Positions 43,225 through 51,908 of a stretch of 56,903 bases of DNA are shown piece after piece. The translations under genes were made by a program, and so were the position numbers. The stretch is taken from assembly GCF_003666015.1 (NCBI RefSeq), contig NZ_QPLT01000021.1, positions 1-56,903 on the forward strand, given 5' to 3'. The DNA is from Halorubrum sp. Atlit-26R. Lineage in GTDB: Archaea; Halobacteriota; Halobacteria; Halobacteriales; Haloferacaceae. Under the pieces are notes generated by a model. It had not been told where the DNA came from and did not search any database. It saw only the letters and a program-made list of their open reading frames with translations. Position 1 is the stretch's first letter, and the number at the start of each line of letters is the position of its first letter.

Positions 43225-45792
43225 ATGCCAGACCTCGTATTCCAGCTGTCCGACCCGACCGCCGCGGACCCGTCGGTGGCCGGCGGGAAGGGGGCGGCCC
43301 TCGCCCGGCTCCGTTCGCTCGGGTTTCCCGTCCCTGACGGCCGTATCGTCGCGACGGAGGCGTACCGTCAACTCGTCGAGTCACCCGAGATAGAGCCGCT
43401 GATCGCCGACCTCGCCGACGCCGCGGAGGGGGAGACGGACGAGCGCGAGGACCTCGCCGCGACGCTTCGCGAGGCCGTCCGGTCGCTGTCGCTACCGCCG
43501 CCGGTGACCGACGCGCTCGCCGCGCTCCCTCCCGGTCAGTACGCCGTCCGCTCGTCGGCGACGAACGAGGACCTCCCGCAGGCGTCGTTCGCCGGACAGT
43601 ACGACTCCTATCTCGGCGTCGAGGGGACCGACGCCCTCGCGGACGCCGTCCTGCGCTGCTTCGCGAGCACCTTCACCGACCGCGCCGTCGCGTACCGCGC
43701 TCGGAACGGCGTCTCGACGGCCTCGACGCGGATGGCGGTGGCCGTCCAGCGCATGGTCGAGCCGGACGCGTCCGGGATCGCGTTCACCGCGGACCCGATA
43801 TCCGGCGACCGGACGGTGTCCGTCGTCGAGGCGGGGCCGGGACGAGGGGACGCGCAGGTGTCCGGGACGGCGACGGCCGACACGGTCCGGTTCGACGCAG
43901 ACGCCGGCGAGACGCTCTCGTATGCGGTCGGAGACGGTCGCTCCGAACGCGTGCTCACCGACGGCGACGTGCGCGCGCTGGTCGCGATCGCCGCCCGCAT
44001 CGCGGCCGCTCTCGGCCGCCCGCAGGACGTGGAGTGGGCGATCCGCGACGGGGAGATACACGTGCTCCAGTCGCGGCCGATAACCGCCCTCTTCCCCGTC
44101 CCCGAACCCCGACCGACCGACGACCGGACGCACGTCTACTACAGCTTCGGCCACCGGCAGGGGATGCCCGAGGCGATGCCGCCGCTCGCGCTCGACGTCT
44201 GGCGCCGGCTGACCGACCGGGTCGGGGAGTCGTTCGGCCTCAGAGTGCGGTTCACGGCGGCCGCGGGCGGTCGGCTCTACCTCGATCTGACGCCGTTCCT
44301 CCGGAGCCCGCGCCTCCGAGAACGCCTCCTAGAGAACTTCGCCGCCGTCGACGAGCCGGCCGGCGACGCGCTCCGGACGCTGTTGGCGGAGCGTCCCGAC
44401 GAGTTCCCGGCGTCCGCCCCGTCGATCGGCGGGTACTGGCGGGCGGCCCGCTCCGCGACCCGCGTCGCGCCGTTCCTCGCGCGGGCGCTCCGGGGCATGC
44501 CGCGGGCGCTGTGCTGCTCCGACCCGGCGGCGACGCCGGAGCGGGTCAAAGAGACGTACGACGCCCGCGTCGAGCGCGCCGCGCGGACCGTCCGAGGGGC
44601 GGAGACCCCCGCCGCCCGCGTCGAAGCGGCGCATCGAGCGATCCGCGACGCGTTCGACTGGCTCCTCGACCCCTTCTACGGGCCGTTCCTCGCGGCGATG
44701 CTCTCCGGGTTTCTACTGCGCCGGCTCCGTCCCGGACACCGCGAGCACGTCGACGCGCTCGCGCTGGGGATCGAGGCCGACGCGGTCTATCGGATGACGA
44801 TGTCCATCGGCGACTTGGCCGACGTCGCGCGGGAGACTCCGGCCGTCGCGGCCGCGATCCGGGACGGCGCGACGCGTGAGGAACTCGCCGACCGCGTCGA
44901 CGCGGCGGCGTTTCTCGACGCGCTCGACGAGTTCCTCGACGAGTACGGGTTCAGGGCCGTCGGCGAGATCGATCCGAGTCGCCCCCGCTACCGGGAGGAC
45001 CCGACCCCGATCCTGAACGCCGTCGCCGGGCGGCTCGAAACCGCCGGCGGCGAGCACCGGGAGCGAACGGCGGCGCTCGGATCGCGGGCGCGGCGGGCGC
45101 GGCGGGCCCTGCTCCGCGAGTCACCCCCCTTCATCCGACCGATCGTGGGGCGCCTCGCGTCGGTGTACCGCGGGAACCTCGGGATCCGCGAACACCCGAA
45201 GTTCGCGCTGTCGCGGCTTCTCGATCTGTTCCGGGACGCCGTCCTCGACGCGGGCTCCGAGTTGGAGTCCGCCGGCGCGCTGTCCGACCGGGACGACGTG
45301 TGGCTGCTGTCGTACGACGAGCTGCTCGCCGGGCTCGACGATCCGCGGACGCTCGCGGGGATCGGACTCGCCGAGCGGCGCCGCGAGTTCGAGCGGTTCC
45401 GAGGGCTGTCCGCGCCGCGGATCGTCACGAGCGACGGCACGGTGCCGCGAGCGCGTCCGGAACGGGAATCCGGGACCGCGCTCACCGGGACGGGCGCGGC
45501 CCCGGGGGTCGCAGAGGGGATCGCCCGCGTCGTCACCGACCCCGGGCGCGAGCGACTCGAGCGCGGCGAGGTCCTCGTCGCCCCGTACACCGACCCGGGG
45601 TGGACGCCGCTCTTTTTAAACGCCGCCGCGGTCGTCACCGAGGTCGGCGGTCGTCTGACGCACGGCTCGCTGGTCGCCCGCGAGTACGGGATCCCGGCCG
45701 TCGTCGCGGTGGCGGACGCGACCGACCGGATCGAGACGGGCGACCGGATTCGCGTCGACGGGACGCGCGGCGTCGTCGAGCGGCTCGATTGA
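43225..45792 (+). CDS. PEP synthase/rifampicin phosphotransferase-like enzyme
   Basis: This 855-residue protein has the ATP-binding PPDK_N domain (about 1-290): VAGGKGAALARLRSLGFPVP, QYAVRSSATNEDLPQASFAG, GIAFTADPISGDRTVSVVEA, DVEWAIRDGEIHVLQSRPIT. A long middle domain (300-740) is of the Rph type, and the phosphohistidine domain is at the C-terminus: TEVGGRLTHGSLVAREYGIP with H813. There is no C-terminal PEP-binding TIM barrel, so it is not a true PEP synthase. Known relatives phosphorylate rifampicin or small molecules with ATP, giving AMP and phosphate. The substrate here is unknown. Confidence 0.85.
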   Translation: MPDLVFQLSDPTAADPSVAGGKGAALARLRSLGFPVPDGRIVATEAYRQLVESPEIEPLIADLADAAEGETDEREDLAATLREAVRSLSLPPPVTDALAALPPGQYAVRSSATNEDLPQASFAGQYDSYLGVEGTDALADAVLRCFASTFTDRAVAYRARNGVSTASTRMAVAVQRMVEPDASGIAFTADPISGDRTVSVVEAGPGRGDAQVSGTATADTVRFDADAGETLSYAVGDGRSERVLTDGDVRALVAIAARIAAALGRPQDVEWAIRDGEIHVLQSRPITALFPVPEPRPTDDRTHVYYSFGHRQGMPEAMPPLALDVWRRLTDRVGESFGLRVRFTAAAGGRLYLDLTPFLRSPRLRERLLENFAAVDEPAGDALRTLLAERPDEFPASAPSIGGYWRAARSATRVAPFLARALRGMPRALCCSDPAATPERVKETYDARVERAARTVRGAETPAARVEAAHRAIRDAFDWLLDPFYGPFLAAMLSGFLLRRLRPGHREHVDALALGIEADAVYRMTMSIGDLADVARETPAVAAAIRDGATREELADRVDAAAFLDALDEFLDEYGFRAVGEIDPSRPRYREDPTPILNAVAGRLETAGGEHRERTAALGSRARRARRALLRESPPFIRPIVGRLASVYRGNLGIREHPKFALSRLLDLFRDAVLDAGSELESAGALSDRDDVWLLSYDELLAGLDDPRTLAGIGLAERRREFERFRGLSAPRIVTSDGTVPRARPERESGTALTGTGAAPGVAEGIARVVTDPGRERLERGEVLVAPYTDPGWTPLFLNAAAVVTEVGGRLTHGSLVAREYGIPAVVAVADATDRIETGDRIRVDGTRGVVERLD

Positions 45793-45798
45793 CGGCGC

Positions 45799-46782
45799 TC
45801 AGGGCGTCTCCGGCGAATGGCCGCGGTCGGGAAGGAGCGCGAACGACGGCTCGATGTCCCCGAGGACGAGTAGCGCGTGGTACCGGAGGTACGCGACGAC
45901 GGGCACCTGAACGAGCAGCCAGCAGACCAGCACCGCCAGCCCGAACAGGAGCGCGAGCGCGGCGAGAACGGCGAGTCCGGCGGACGACGACAGCGAGACC
46001 GTCACGCTCGCGACCCCGACGGCGAGCAGCGCCGGCACGAGGAACACGAGGGCGACGAGCCCCACCAGGACCGACGCGACGACGCTCGCCCCGACCGTCA
46101 GCAGGAACGCGACCGCGACGTACGCCAGGTACTGTCGCCACGCCGTTCGGACCGATCCCCAGAGCCGCCGCCACGCGGCGAGGACGCCGACCTCCGCGCG
46201 GACCATGATCGGAACGACGAACACGGTGGTCAGGCCGGACACGAGCGAGTACACCACGGCGACGACGACCACCACGGGCAGCCCGATCAGGAACACCGCA
46301 GACGGGGCGGCGACCTCGCGGCCGGCGAGGAGGGGGACGACGAGGAGCCCGACCCAGCCGACGAACAGCGCGATCACGGGGAGTCCGATCGCGACCCGGA
46401 ATCCGAACAGACGGACGCCCTGTCGCCAGCGGCGGCGCCAGTACCGTCGGATCGACACCTCGCCGCTCCGGAGCGACTCGATCAGCACGAACTCCAGGAC
46501 CGCCCCGATCAGCGCGACGCCGACGGCGAGGAGCAGTCCGGCGACGGCGACCGCGGCGACGATCGCGACGGCGTCGGCGGGCACCTCCGACGGGAGTTCG
46601 CCCGCGGGCGGCGTCCCCGACGGCGCCGACGTCCCGAACTCCGTCGTCGGGAGGCTCACCCCGCTCCCCACGAAGAACACGACGAACACGAGCTTCAGCC
46701 ACTGCCGGACGTCGAGCGGGGTCAGGAACTCCCGGGTGACGTCGAAGGCTTCCTCCAGGTCTTCGAGCGCGTAAAGCGGCAT
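45799..46782 (-). CDS. Conserved haloarchaeal polytopic membrane protein (DUF7544-like)
   Basis: This 327-residue protein begins MPLYALEDLEEAFDVTREFL, then TPLDVRQWLKLVFVVFFVGS, a start typical of a haloarchaeal membrane family. Six hydrophobic stretches follow, with a conserved middle segment RSGEVSIRRYWRRRWRQGVR and LAAWRRLWGSVRTAWRQYLA facing the cytosol. CTAATTGG at 21-29 bases upstream is a likely promoter. The gene is convergent with the phosphotransferase, 6 bases away. Function unknown. Confidence 0.75.
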   Translation of the reverse strand: MPLYALEDLEEAFDVTREFLTPLDVRQWLKLVFVVFFVGSGVSLPTTEFGTSAPSGTPPAGELPSEVPADAVAIVAAVAVAGLLLAVGVALIGAVLEFVLIESLRSGEVSIRRYWRRRWRQGVRLFGFRVAIGLPVIALFVGWVGLLVVPLLAGREVAAPSAVFLIGLPVVVVVAVVYSLVSGLTTVFVVPIMVRAEVGVLAAWRRLWGSVRTAWRQYLAYVAVAFLLTVGASVVASVLVGLVALVFLVPALLAVGVASVTVSLSSSAGLAVLAALALLFGLAVLVCWLLVQVPVVAYLRYHALLVLGDIEPSFALLPDRGHSPETP

Positions 46783-46939
46783 GCGTCGGGCGACTCGACG
46801 CGGCCAATTAGCCCTTCCGGTGCCCGGAGACGGTCCGATCGGAGCGCTGGCAGCCTCGCTTCGGCGGTCGCAACGGTAATGACACGGCTACCGACCCGGT
46901 CGAGGCCGGGAGGCCGGGTCGCCGGAGACTATGGTCATG

Positions 46940-46947
46940 ATAACAAA
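46940..46947 (+). promoter_or_regulatory. ATAACAAA promoter box before the 46997-47526 pair
   Basis: ATGATAACAAACCG has the same core as the other boxes of the window. Transcription would begin near 46970, leaving a short leader before ATG 46997. Confidence 0.4.
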
Positions 46948-46996
46948 CCGTCCCGACCGTCACCGCGAGACGAAACGCACCAAGCCGGAGCTTCAC

Positions 46997-47236
46997 ATGA
47001 CTGATACGGACACCACCCGGGAACGAGGCGTCGTCGCGGGCGCCGCGACCCGAAGGCGTCGTCGATCCGAGGCGCGGGAGCGACGGCGTTCCGCCGGGCG
47101 TGCGGGCCTCGCCGGGCTCCCACCGCGGTCCGCGCTCGACGTCGCCGCGGAGCGCCTCCGCCTCCGCGAACGCGCGAACCGACTCGGTGACGACGGCGGG
47201 CGGCCCCGTCGCGCCGACAGCGGGGGGGAGCCGTGA
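46997..47236 (+). CDS. Small basic protein before the winged-helix gene
   Basis: ATG 46997 gives 79 residues, MTDTDTTRERGVVAGAATRR, then RRRSEARERRRSAGRAGLAG, then SALDVAAERLRLRERANRLG. It is very Arg-rich, unlike most haloarchaeal proteins, and its stop overlaps the start of the winged-helix gene by 4 bases (GTGA). The coupling supports a real gene. It could bind nucleic acid, but no family is recognised. Confidence 0.45.
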   Translation: MTDTDTTRERGVVAGAATRRRRRSEARERRRSAGRAGLAGLPPRSALDVAAERLRLRERANRLGDDGGRPRRADSGGEP

Positions 47237-47526
47237 GCGACGACTGGGACCAGATCGGATTCGTCATCAGCTCGCAGTACCGACTCACGGTGCTCGATCG
47301 GCTGTCAGAGAGCCCCGCGACTCCGTCGCAGATCGCGAGCGACGAGAGCGTCGGCATCGCTTCCGTCTCGCACGCGCTCTCGAGTCTCCGCGAGCGGGGG
47401 CTGGTGGATCTCCTCGTCTCCGAGGACCGCCGGAAGGGACGCGTCTACGGGATCACGGAGGACGGCGCCGACATCTGGGCGGAGATCACTCGGCAGGGAC
47501 TGGCAGACGACCCGGATCAGGCCTGA
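47233..47526 (+). CDS. Winged-helix transcriptional regulator, copy A
   Basis: This 97-residue protein starts at GTG 47233. SDDWDQIGFVISSQYRLTVL, then SPATPSQIASDESVGIASVS, HALSSLRERGLVDLLVSEDR, and VYGITEDGADIWAEI form a single MarR/ArsR-like winged helix. It shares the opening DNWDEV/DDWDQI..VISSQYR and the ATP[ST].IAS recognition region with the convergent gene at 47573, so the two are paralogues. No ligand domain is present. Confidence 0.85.
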   Translation: MSDDWDQIGFVISSQYRLTVLDRLSESPATPSQIASDESVGIASVSHALSSLRERGLVDLLVSEDRRKGRVYGITEDGADIWAEITRQGLADDPDQA

Positions 47527-47572
47527 AGCGTTCGAAGTCGACCGCGTTTTCGGAATTGACCCTTCACCCGCC

Positions 47573-47854
47573 TCAGCCGACGAGTTCGGCCTCGGTGATG
47601 TTGTCCCAGAGCCGTCGCCCCTTCTCTGTCAGACGGTACTGTCGGTTGACGTGTTGCGACTCGGGAACGGTCAGCTCGACGATCGACCGGTCGTGGAGCC
47701 GACCGACGGCCCGCGAGACGTGCGAGGTCGCGAACTCGGCCTCGCTCGCGATCTCGGTCGGCGTCGCCGGTTCGTCCGCGAGTTCGTCCATGACGGCGAC
47801 TCTGTACTGAGAGCTGATAACGTAGCTCACTTCGTCCCAGTTGTCGGTCATCAC
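47573..47854 (-). CDS. Winged-helix transcriptional regulator, copy B
   Basis: This 93-residue protein reads MTDNWDEVSYVISSQYRVAV, MDELADEPATPTEIASEAEF, ATSHVSRAVGRLHDRSIVEL, and ends YRLTEKGRRLWDNITEAELV. It is a winged helix paralogous to copy A, encoded tail to tail with it, 46 bases apart. Two ATG codons in a row (47854, 47851) are both possible starts. TTATTATAA at about 25-33 bases upstream is an AT-rich promoter box. Targets unknown. Confidence 0.85.
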   Translation of the reverse strand: MMTDNWDEVSYVISSQYRVAVMDELADEPATPTEIASEAEFATSHVSRAVGRLHDRSIVELTVPESQHVNRQYRLTEKGRRLWDNITEAELVG

Positions 47855-48037
47855 CGGAGGCGAACACGCGTCCGGACTTTATTATAACCTGAATAGCGGC
47901 CGTCCCGAGTCCGGCGGCTGCGACGCGTCAGCGCCTTCTCAAGGCCGGTAGCGCGTACGGTCGCGCTACCGATCCGACGTCTCGGGCTCCGCCGTCGCGA
48001 ACTCGTACCGATCCTCGGGTGGCTTCGGTCCGGCGGA

Positions 48038-48919
48038 TCACTCGCCGCCGACGTCGACCGCGAGGGTGAGGTCGAACGGCTCGTCCGCCGCCGCGCTCTC
48101 GGGGTCGAGGTAGCCCATCGCGAACCCGGTGGACGCGGTGCCGCCCGCCAGCTCGACGTCGAACGTCGCCGCCGCCGTGTCGCCGCCCGCCGGTCGGACT
48201 TCCAGCGTGTACGCGCCCCCCGGAACCGTCGCGTGGTCGCTCGCCTCGCCGAAGGCGACGTCGGCGAAGAGCGGGTCCGACCCGCCCGCCGGGACCACGT
48301 CGACCGCCGGCGCGTCCGGCGAGCAGTGGACGAGCCTGACGCGCGCCTCGCCGTCGGCGACGGCGGAGACGTCGTCGGCGAACGCGCGCACCTCGAAGGA
48401 GTCGTCGTTCAGCTCGCCGAGCGCGACGAGCGACGACGCCGTGCCCGCCTCGACGGCGACGGTGTCGTCGAAGACCACCGTGTCGGCGTCCCCCGCGGCC
48501 GTGATCCGAACGGCGTACTCGCCCGCCGGGAGCGACAGGTATTCGCTCACCGTCCGGAAGGGGACGTCCTGGAGCGTCGACTCGTCGTCGACGAACACGT
48601 CCACGTTCGGGGCGTCCGGCGACGCGTGGACGACCCGGACCAACGCTTCTTCGTCGGCCCCGTCCTCCCCGTCCGTTTCGTTCCCGTCGTCCGTTCCGTT
48701 CCCGTCCATGTCGTCGCCGTCCGTTCCGTCGCCGCTCGTGTCGTTGCCGTCCGCTCCACCCCCGTTCGTGTCGTTTCCGTTCGTTCCGTTTTCGTCGGCA
48801 GCGTTGCCACCGCATCCCGCCAGCGCGACGAGCGCGAGGCCCGCCGCGCCGGAGACGACGCGCCGGCGTTTGACGGAATCTCTCCGGTCGGTCCGCTCGG
48901 TATCTAGCTCTGTAGCCAT
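48038..48919 (-). CDS. DUF4397 lipoprotein
   Basis: This 293-residue protein has a Tat-like basic stretch (SVKRRRVVSGAAGLALVALA) and a lipobox LAGC, so Cys 36 is the likely lipid anchor. A low-complexity linker of GNDTNG/GDGTDG units (about 38-90) follows, then two DUF4397 repeats with VHASPDAPNVDVFVDD and VHCSPDAPAVDVVPAG. It is exported and anchored to the outer face of the membrane. A cytosolic relative is at 12262-12894. Function unknown; the family may bind carbohydrate or protein. Confidence 0.87.
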   Translation of the reverse strand: MATELDTERTDRRDSVKRRRVVSGAAGLALVALAGCGGNAADENGTNGNDTNGGGADGNDTSGDGTDGDDMDGNGTDDGNETDGEDGADEEALVRVVHASPDAPNVDVFVDDESTLQDVPFRTVSEYLSLPAGEYAVRITAAGDADTVVFDDTVAVEAGTASSLVALGELNDDSFEVRAFADDVSAVADGEARVRLVHCSPDAPAVDVVPAGGSDPLFADVAFGEASDHATVPGGAYTLEVRPAGGDTAAATFDVELAGGTASTGFAMGYLDPESAAADEPFDLTLAVDVGGE

Positions 48920-49136
48920 ACCTCACGCAGCGACGCGATGAATAAACCGTTATGTTCCAGATGGGTCGTATTGTCCGTCTTTGGTTGACAGAGGGATTCA
49001 CACGGGAAACTGCGCCGCGTCGTCACCGGCGCGGCTGGTCGCGCGGCGTTTCGGCGGACTCCCGCCGGACGGGCCGGGCCGATACCGGCGTAGGCTCCGT
49101 GTAACTATTGTGTCAATCGATCACCAGTCGATCGGC

Positions 49137-49316
49137 ATGAGCACGACCGCCGACGGGACCGACGCGGACGAACGGATCCAGGCGACCATCGTGAGCTGCG
49201 ACGACGGGCCAGACCAGTGTACGCTCCATCCGGTCGAGCCCGACGACGGCCGGGAGACGACGGCGTGGATCACGGCCAACGAGGGATCGTTCGTGTCGGT
49301 TGTCACCTGGCGCTGA
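49137..49316 (+). CDS. DUF7511-type small protein
   Basis: This 59-residue protein reads MSTTADGTDADERIQATIVS, then CDDGPDQCTLHPVEPDDGRE and ends TTAWITANEGSFVSVVTWR. The C.L.P.......TAWI.A..GS.V.....R pattern is that of the haloarchaeal DUF7511 family. GTAACTATT lies about 27-35 bases upstream, so it is likely leaderless. It may be a small regulator; function unknown. It is convergent with the bat-type regulator. Confidence 0.8.
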   Translation: MSTTADGTDADERIQATIVSCDDGPDQCTLHPVEPDDGRETTAWITANEGSFVSVVTWR

Positions 49317-49356
49317 GGTGGTTCGGGACCGGTCGGCCCGGAGCGTTCTCGCCCGG

Positions 49357-49998
49357 TCAGCCGACGTTCGTCGCCACGAGCGACCGGAGCCCGCGGCGGA
49401 GTCGCTGTGAGATAGCCGTGTCCGAAACCCCGAGTTCCCGCCCGAGGTCCTGAAGCGTCGCCGCGCGCGGAACGTCGAAGTAGCCCGACCGAAGCGCGGT
49501 TCGAAGCGTTTCCCGCTGACATCGTGTCAGGGACGGGGATGACCCGCCTGCGGGTCGTTCCATCGTCTCGTTGATGCTCTCGACGGTCACGTCGAGGTCG
49601 AACGAGCGCCACTGTTCGCTGCTGACCGCGAGGGCCTCCCGCGTATCGAACCGCAGCGTGAGCGTCCACGCGTCCTCGCGCCCCGTCGCACGGAGACACG
49701 TCACTTCGGGACCGTCGACGGAGCGCAGGAGCGCCGGCGCGTCGATCGTCCACGTCACTCCCGCGACGACGCCGTCGTCGACGGGTTCGAGGTCGGCGAC
49801 CCGCTCGACCGTCGGATCGCGGTCCAGCAGCTCCCTGAGCCGATCTGTGTCGTCGCCGGACCACCAGAAGTACGGCATGACGGTCCACCCGATCGGGACG
49901 GACCGTTCGATCTCGGCCCGTTCGGCCGGCCACTCGGCGAGCACCGACGGAAGGAGGAAGTCGTCGGCCGCGACGGAAACACGCGTACAGACAGTCAT
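49357..49998 (-). CDS. Bat-type HTH transcriptional regulator
   Basis: This 213-residue protein ends with the HTH_10 (bacterio-opsin activator) domain: LTRCQRETLRTALRSGYFDV, PRAATLQDLGRELGVSDTAI, SQRLRRGLRSLVATN. The N-terminal 150 residues form the associated sensor-like domain (VSVAADDFLLPSVLAEWPAE, then PYFWWSGDDTDRLRELLD). These proteins activate or repress particular haloarchaeal genes; the target is unknown. ACATAACCA lies about 32-40 bases upstream. Confidence 0.88.
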   Translation of the reverse strand: MTVCTRVSVAADDFLLPSVLAEWPAERAEIERSVPIGWTVMPYFWWSGDDTDRLRELLDRDPTVERVADLEPVDDGVVAGVTWTIDAPALLRSVDGPEVTCLRATGREDAWTLTLRFDTREALAVSSEQWRSFDLDVTVESINETMERPAGGSSPSLTRCQRETLRTALRSGYFDVPRAATLQDLGRELGVSDTAISQRLRRGLRSLVATNVG

Positions 49999-50197
49999 GC
50001 GTTCGCCTCGGACACGGGCCGACCGGCCCTTGGTTATGTAGGTCTTTATTACCGCGAGGACGCGACCCCTCGGACGCCGATACGACTACCGAGCTGTGGA
50101 AGCAGTCCCAGGCCGCGGAAACCCGTGCGGTTCGATAGGCGCGTCCCCCGGCGGAACCGCGGACCGGTCGAGGAACGCCGATCGGGAGGGACCGTGG

Positions 50198-50706
50198 TCA
50201 GTGGAACCCGATGCGGTGCGCTCTGCTCTCTTCGATCTTGGGAATCTCGATGCGGCAGATCCCGTCCTCGAAGGACGCGTCGGCGCGCTCGACGTCGAGG
50301 GCGTCGGGAGAGCGACGGTGCGTTCGACCCGCGAGAGGCGCTCTCTGAGGTGCTGACGTCCGTCTTCGACGTCGTCCTCGCCTTCTCGCTCGGCGAAGAT
50401 CCGTATCTGTTGGTCGATCGCTTCGAGCACGATGTCGTCCTCGTCGAACCCCGGTAACTCGGCGGCGAGCAGGAGCTCGTCCGCCGTCTCGACTATGTCG
50501 AGGCGCGGCGAGAGCGGTTGGGCCGCCGCTGGCGACTCGTCGACCGTCCGCGCCGCATGCCCGGTCGCCCGCGCCGCTGTCGCCCCCGCGGGAGCGGCCT
50601 GAACCCCGACTGCCGACGATCCGAACTCGGCCCCGGCCGACGCTCGGGTTACCGGGATCGAACGACGGTCCGGCGAGTTCGCCCTCGGTCCGGTTGGAAC
50701 CGTCAT
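50198..50706 (-). pseudogene. Hsp20/alpha-crystallin chaperone, apparent frameshift
   Basis: The start MTVPTGPRANSPDRRSIPVT leads through an Ala-rich region to PLSPRLDIVETADELLLAAE, LPGFDEDDIVLEAIDQQIRI, FAEREGE and ERLSRVERTVALPTP, the alpha-crystallin core. There the frame leaves the family. One base further on, the next frame reads VDVERADASFEDGICRIEIP and KIEESRAHRIGFH, which completes the usual end of Hsp20 with a stop at 50198. A missing base near 50298 (GACGTCGAGGG instead of GACGTCGACGGG) explains this. It starts 7 bases after the stop of the Gln/Ala-rich gene and is cotranscribed. Confidence 0.75.
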
Positions 50707-50713
50707 GGGTATC

Positions 50714-51757
50714 TTAGTACGAACCCGGTGTGGTTCCGGCGCCGGTGGTCCGGAACTGCTGTGTGGCGGGAAACTGCTGGCTCACCGCCGGCTGCTCGGC
50801 CCCGAATCCGGCCTGTGCGGGCTGTATCCCCTCCCGGATGGGCTGCCCCATCGTCTGTGCGGGCTGTGCCGTCTCCTGAGTTGGCTGCGCCATCGCCTGC
50901 GTCTGGACGGGCCGTGTCGCCTGAGCGGGCTGGGCTGGCTGAGACGCTGCCTGAGCCGGCTGGGACGCTGCCTGAGCCGGCTGTGCCGTGGTCTGCGCCG
51001 GTTGGCCGAGCGCGGCCTCGGCGGCGATCCGCCCGCCCGTCGTCGCCGTCTGCTGGGCGGTGCCGGCCGGCAGCTGCGTCTGTACCGTCTGCGGCTGCGT
51101 CGCCTGCTGCTGTGCCGCCCGTCCGGTCTGTGTCGCCGTCGGCTGCGCCCTCGCCGCTTCCCCGAGCGGCGGTGCCGCCTGAACCGGCGTCGAAGCGGCC
51201 GGTGCCGACGGCTGAGCCGTCACCGCGCCGGGCTGGGACTGCGCCACGGGCTGCGTTTCCGTCTGTACGGGCTGAGCCGCCTCCGGACCGAGCCGTGCCT
51301 GGCCGGCCGCCGCGAGCTGCGGAGTCGGCGTCGCGAGCGGCGCCGCCTGAGCGGGCTCCATCGCGACCTGCTGCGATGCCGCCTCCGCCGTGGCGGGGGC
51401 CGGTGTGGTTGGGGCCGGTGCGCCGAGAGACGATGCGGCGGTTAGCCCCGTCTGCGCCTGAACCGGCTGCTGGACGTCCTGAATCGAGAGGCCGACCGCC
51501 TCGAAGGGGACGTTCTGCGCGTACGCCTGTTTGACCTGCTGCGGGTACCGCTGCGCGAGCTGGGCCACGGCGTTGCGTTCCGCGGTCGTGAGGTAGCGCC
51601 CCGTGTCCGGCGCGCGGAAGAACTGCTCGGCCTGCCACTGTCCGGCCTGCTGGGCCGCCGCTTGTTCGGAGATCGGTGCCTGCGCCGCGATCGCTGTCTG
51701 TGACGGTTGGTTCACGTGTTGAACACCTGCGGCTCGTTCTGGGGCCGATGCGAGCAT
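50714..51757 (-). CDS. Gln/Ala/Pro-rich low-complexity protein
   Basis: This 347-residue protein is unrecognised. I chose ATG 51757 (MLASAPERAAGVQHVNQPSQ): GTTAATAG lies at about -23 to -30, fitting a leaderless transcript. A short folded segment (QWQAEQFFRAPDTGRYLTTA, then RNAVAQLAQRYPQQVKQAYA, then NVPFEAVGLSIQDVQQPV) is followed by about 230 residues of Gln/Ala/Pro/Thr repeats such as AQPAQAASQPAQAASQPAQP. It almost lacks acidic residues, very unusual for a haloarchaeon. Coupling to an Hsp20 gene suggests a stress-linked assembly or client protein, which is inferred only. Confidence 0.7.
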   Translation of the reverse strand: MLASAPERAAGVQHVNQPSQTAIAAQAPISEQAAAQQAGQWQAEQFFRAPDTGRYLTTAERNAVAQLAQRYPQQVKQAYAQNVPFEAVGLSIQDVQQPVQAQTGLTAASSLGAPAPTTPAPATAEAASQQVAMEPAQAAPLATPTPQLAAAGQARLGPEAAQPVQTETQPVAQSQPGAVTAQPSAPAASTPVQAAPPLGEAARAQPTATQTGRAAQQQATQPQTVQTQLPAGTAQQTATTGGRIAAEAALGQPAQTTAQPAQAASQPAQAASQPAQPAQATRPVQTQAMAQPTQETAQPAQTMGQPIREGIQPAQAGFGAEQPAVSQQFPATQQFRTTGAGTTPGSY

Positions 51758-51908
51758 TGTTATAGCGGACGTACAGGCTATTAACGCAGGAAAAATACGA
51801 CGATGCGGCAGCAACGCCAACTAATGAGCATGTCTGTGTGTCACACGCACAGTTTTTGCCGCACCCCGAGTGAGCGGTTCCGGAGACGAGCGGAGGGCGC
51901 GGGCGGTC

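Noticed and set aside
40173-43226. Very long open frame on the minus strand opposite the PKD protein
   Set aside because: Arg/Gly/Val-rich mirror of the GC-rich codons of the PKD gene; no domain, and the plus strand has signal peptide, PKD repeats and PGF-CTERM.
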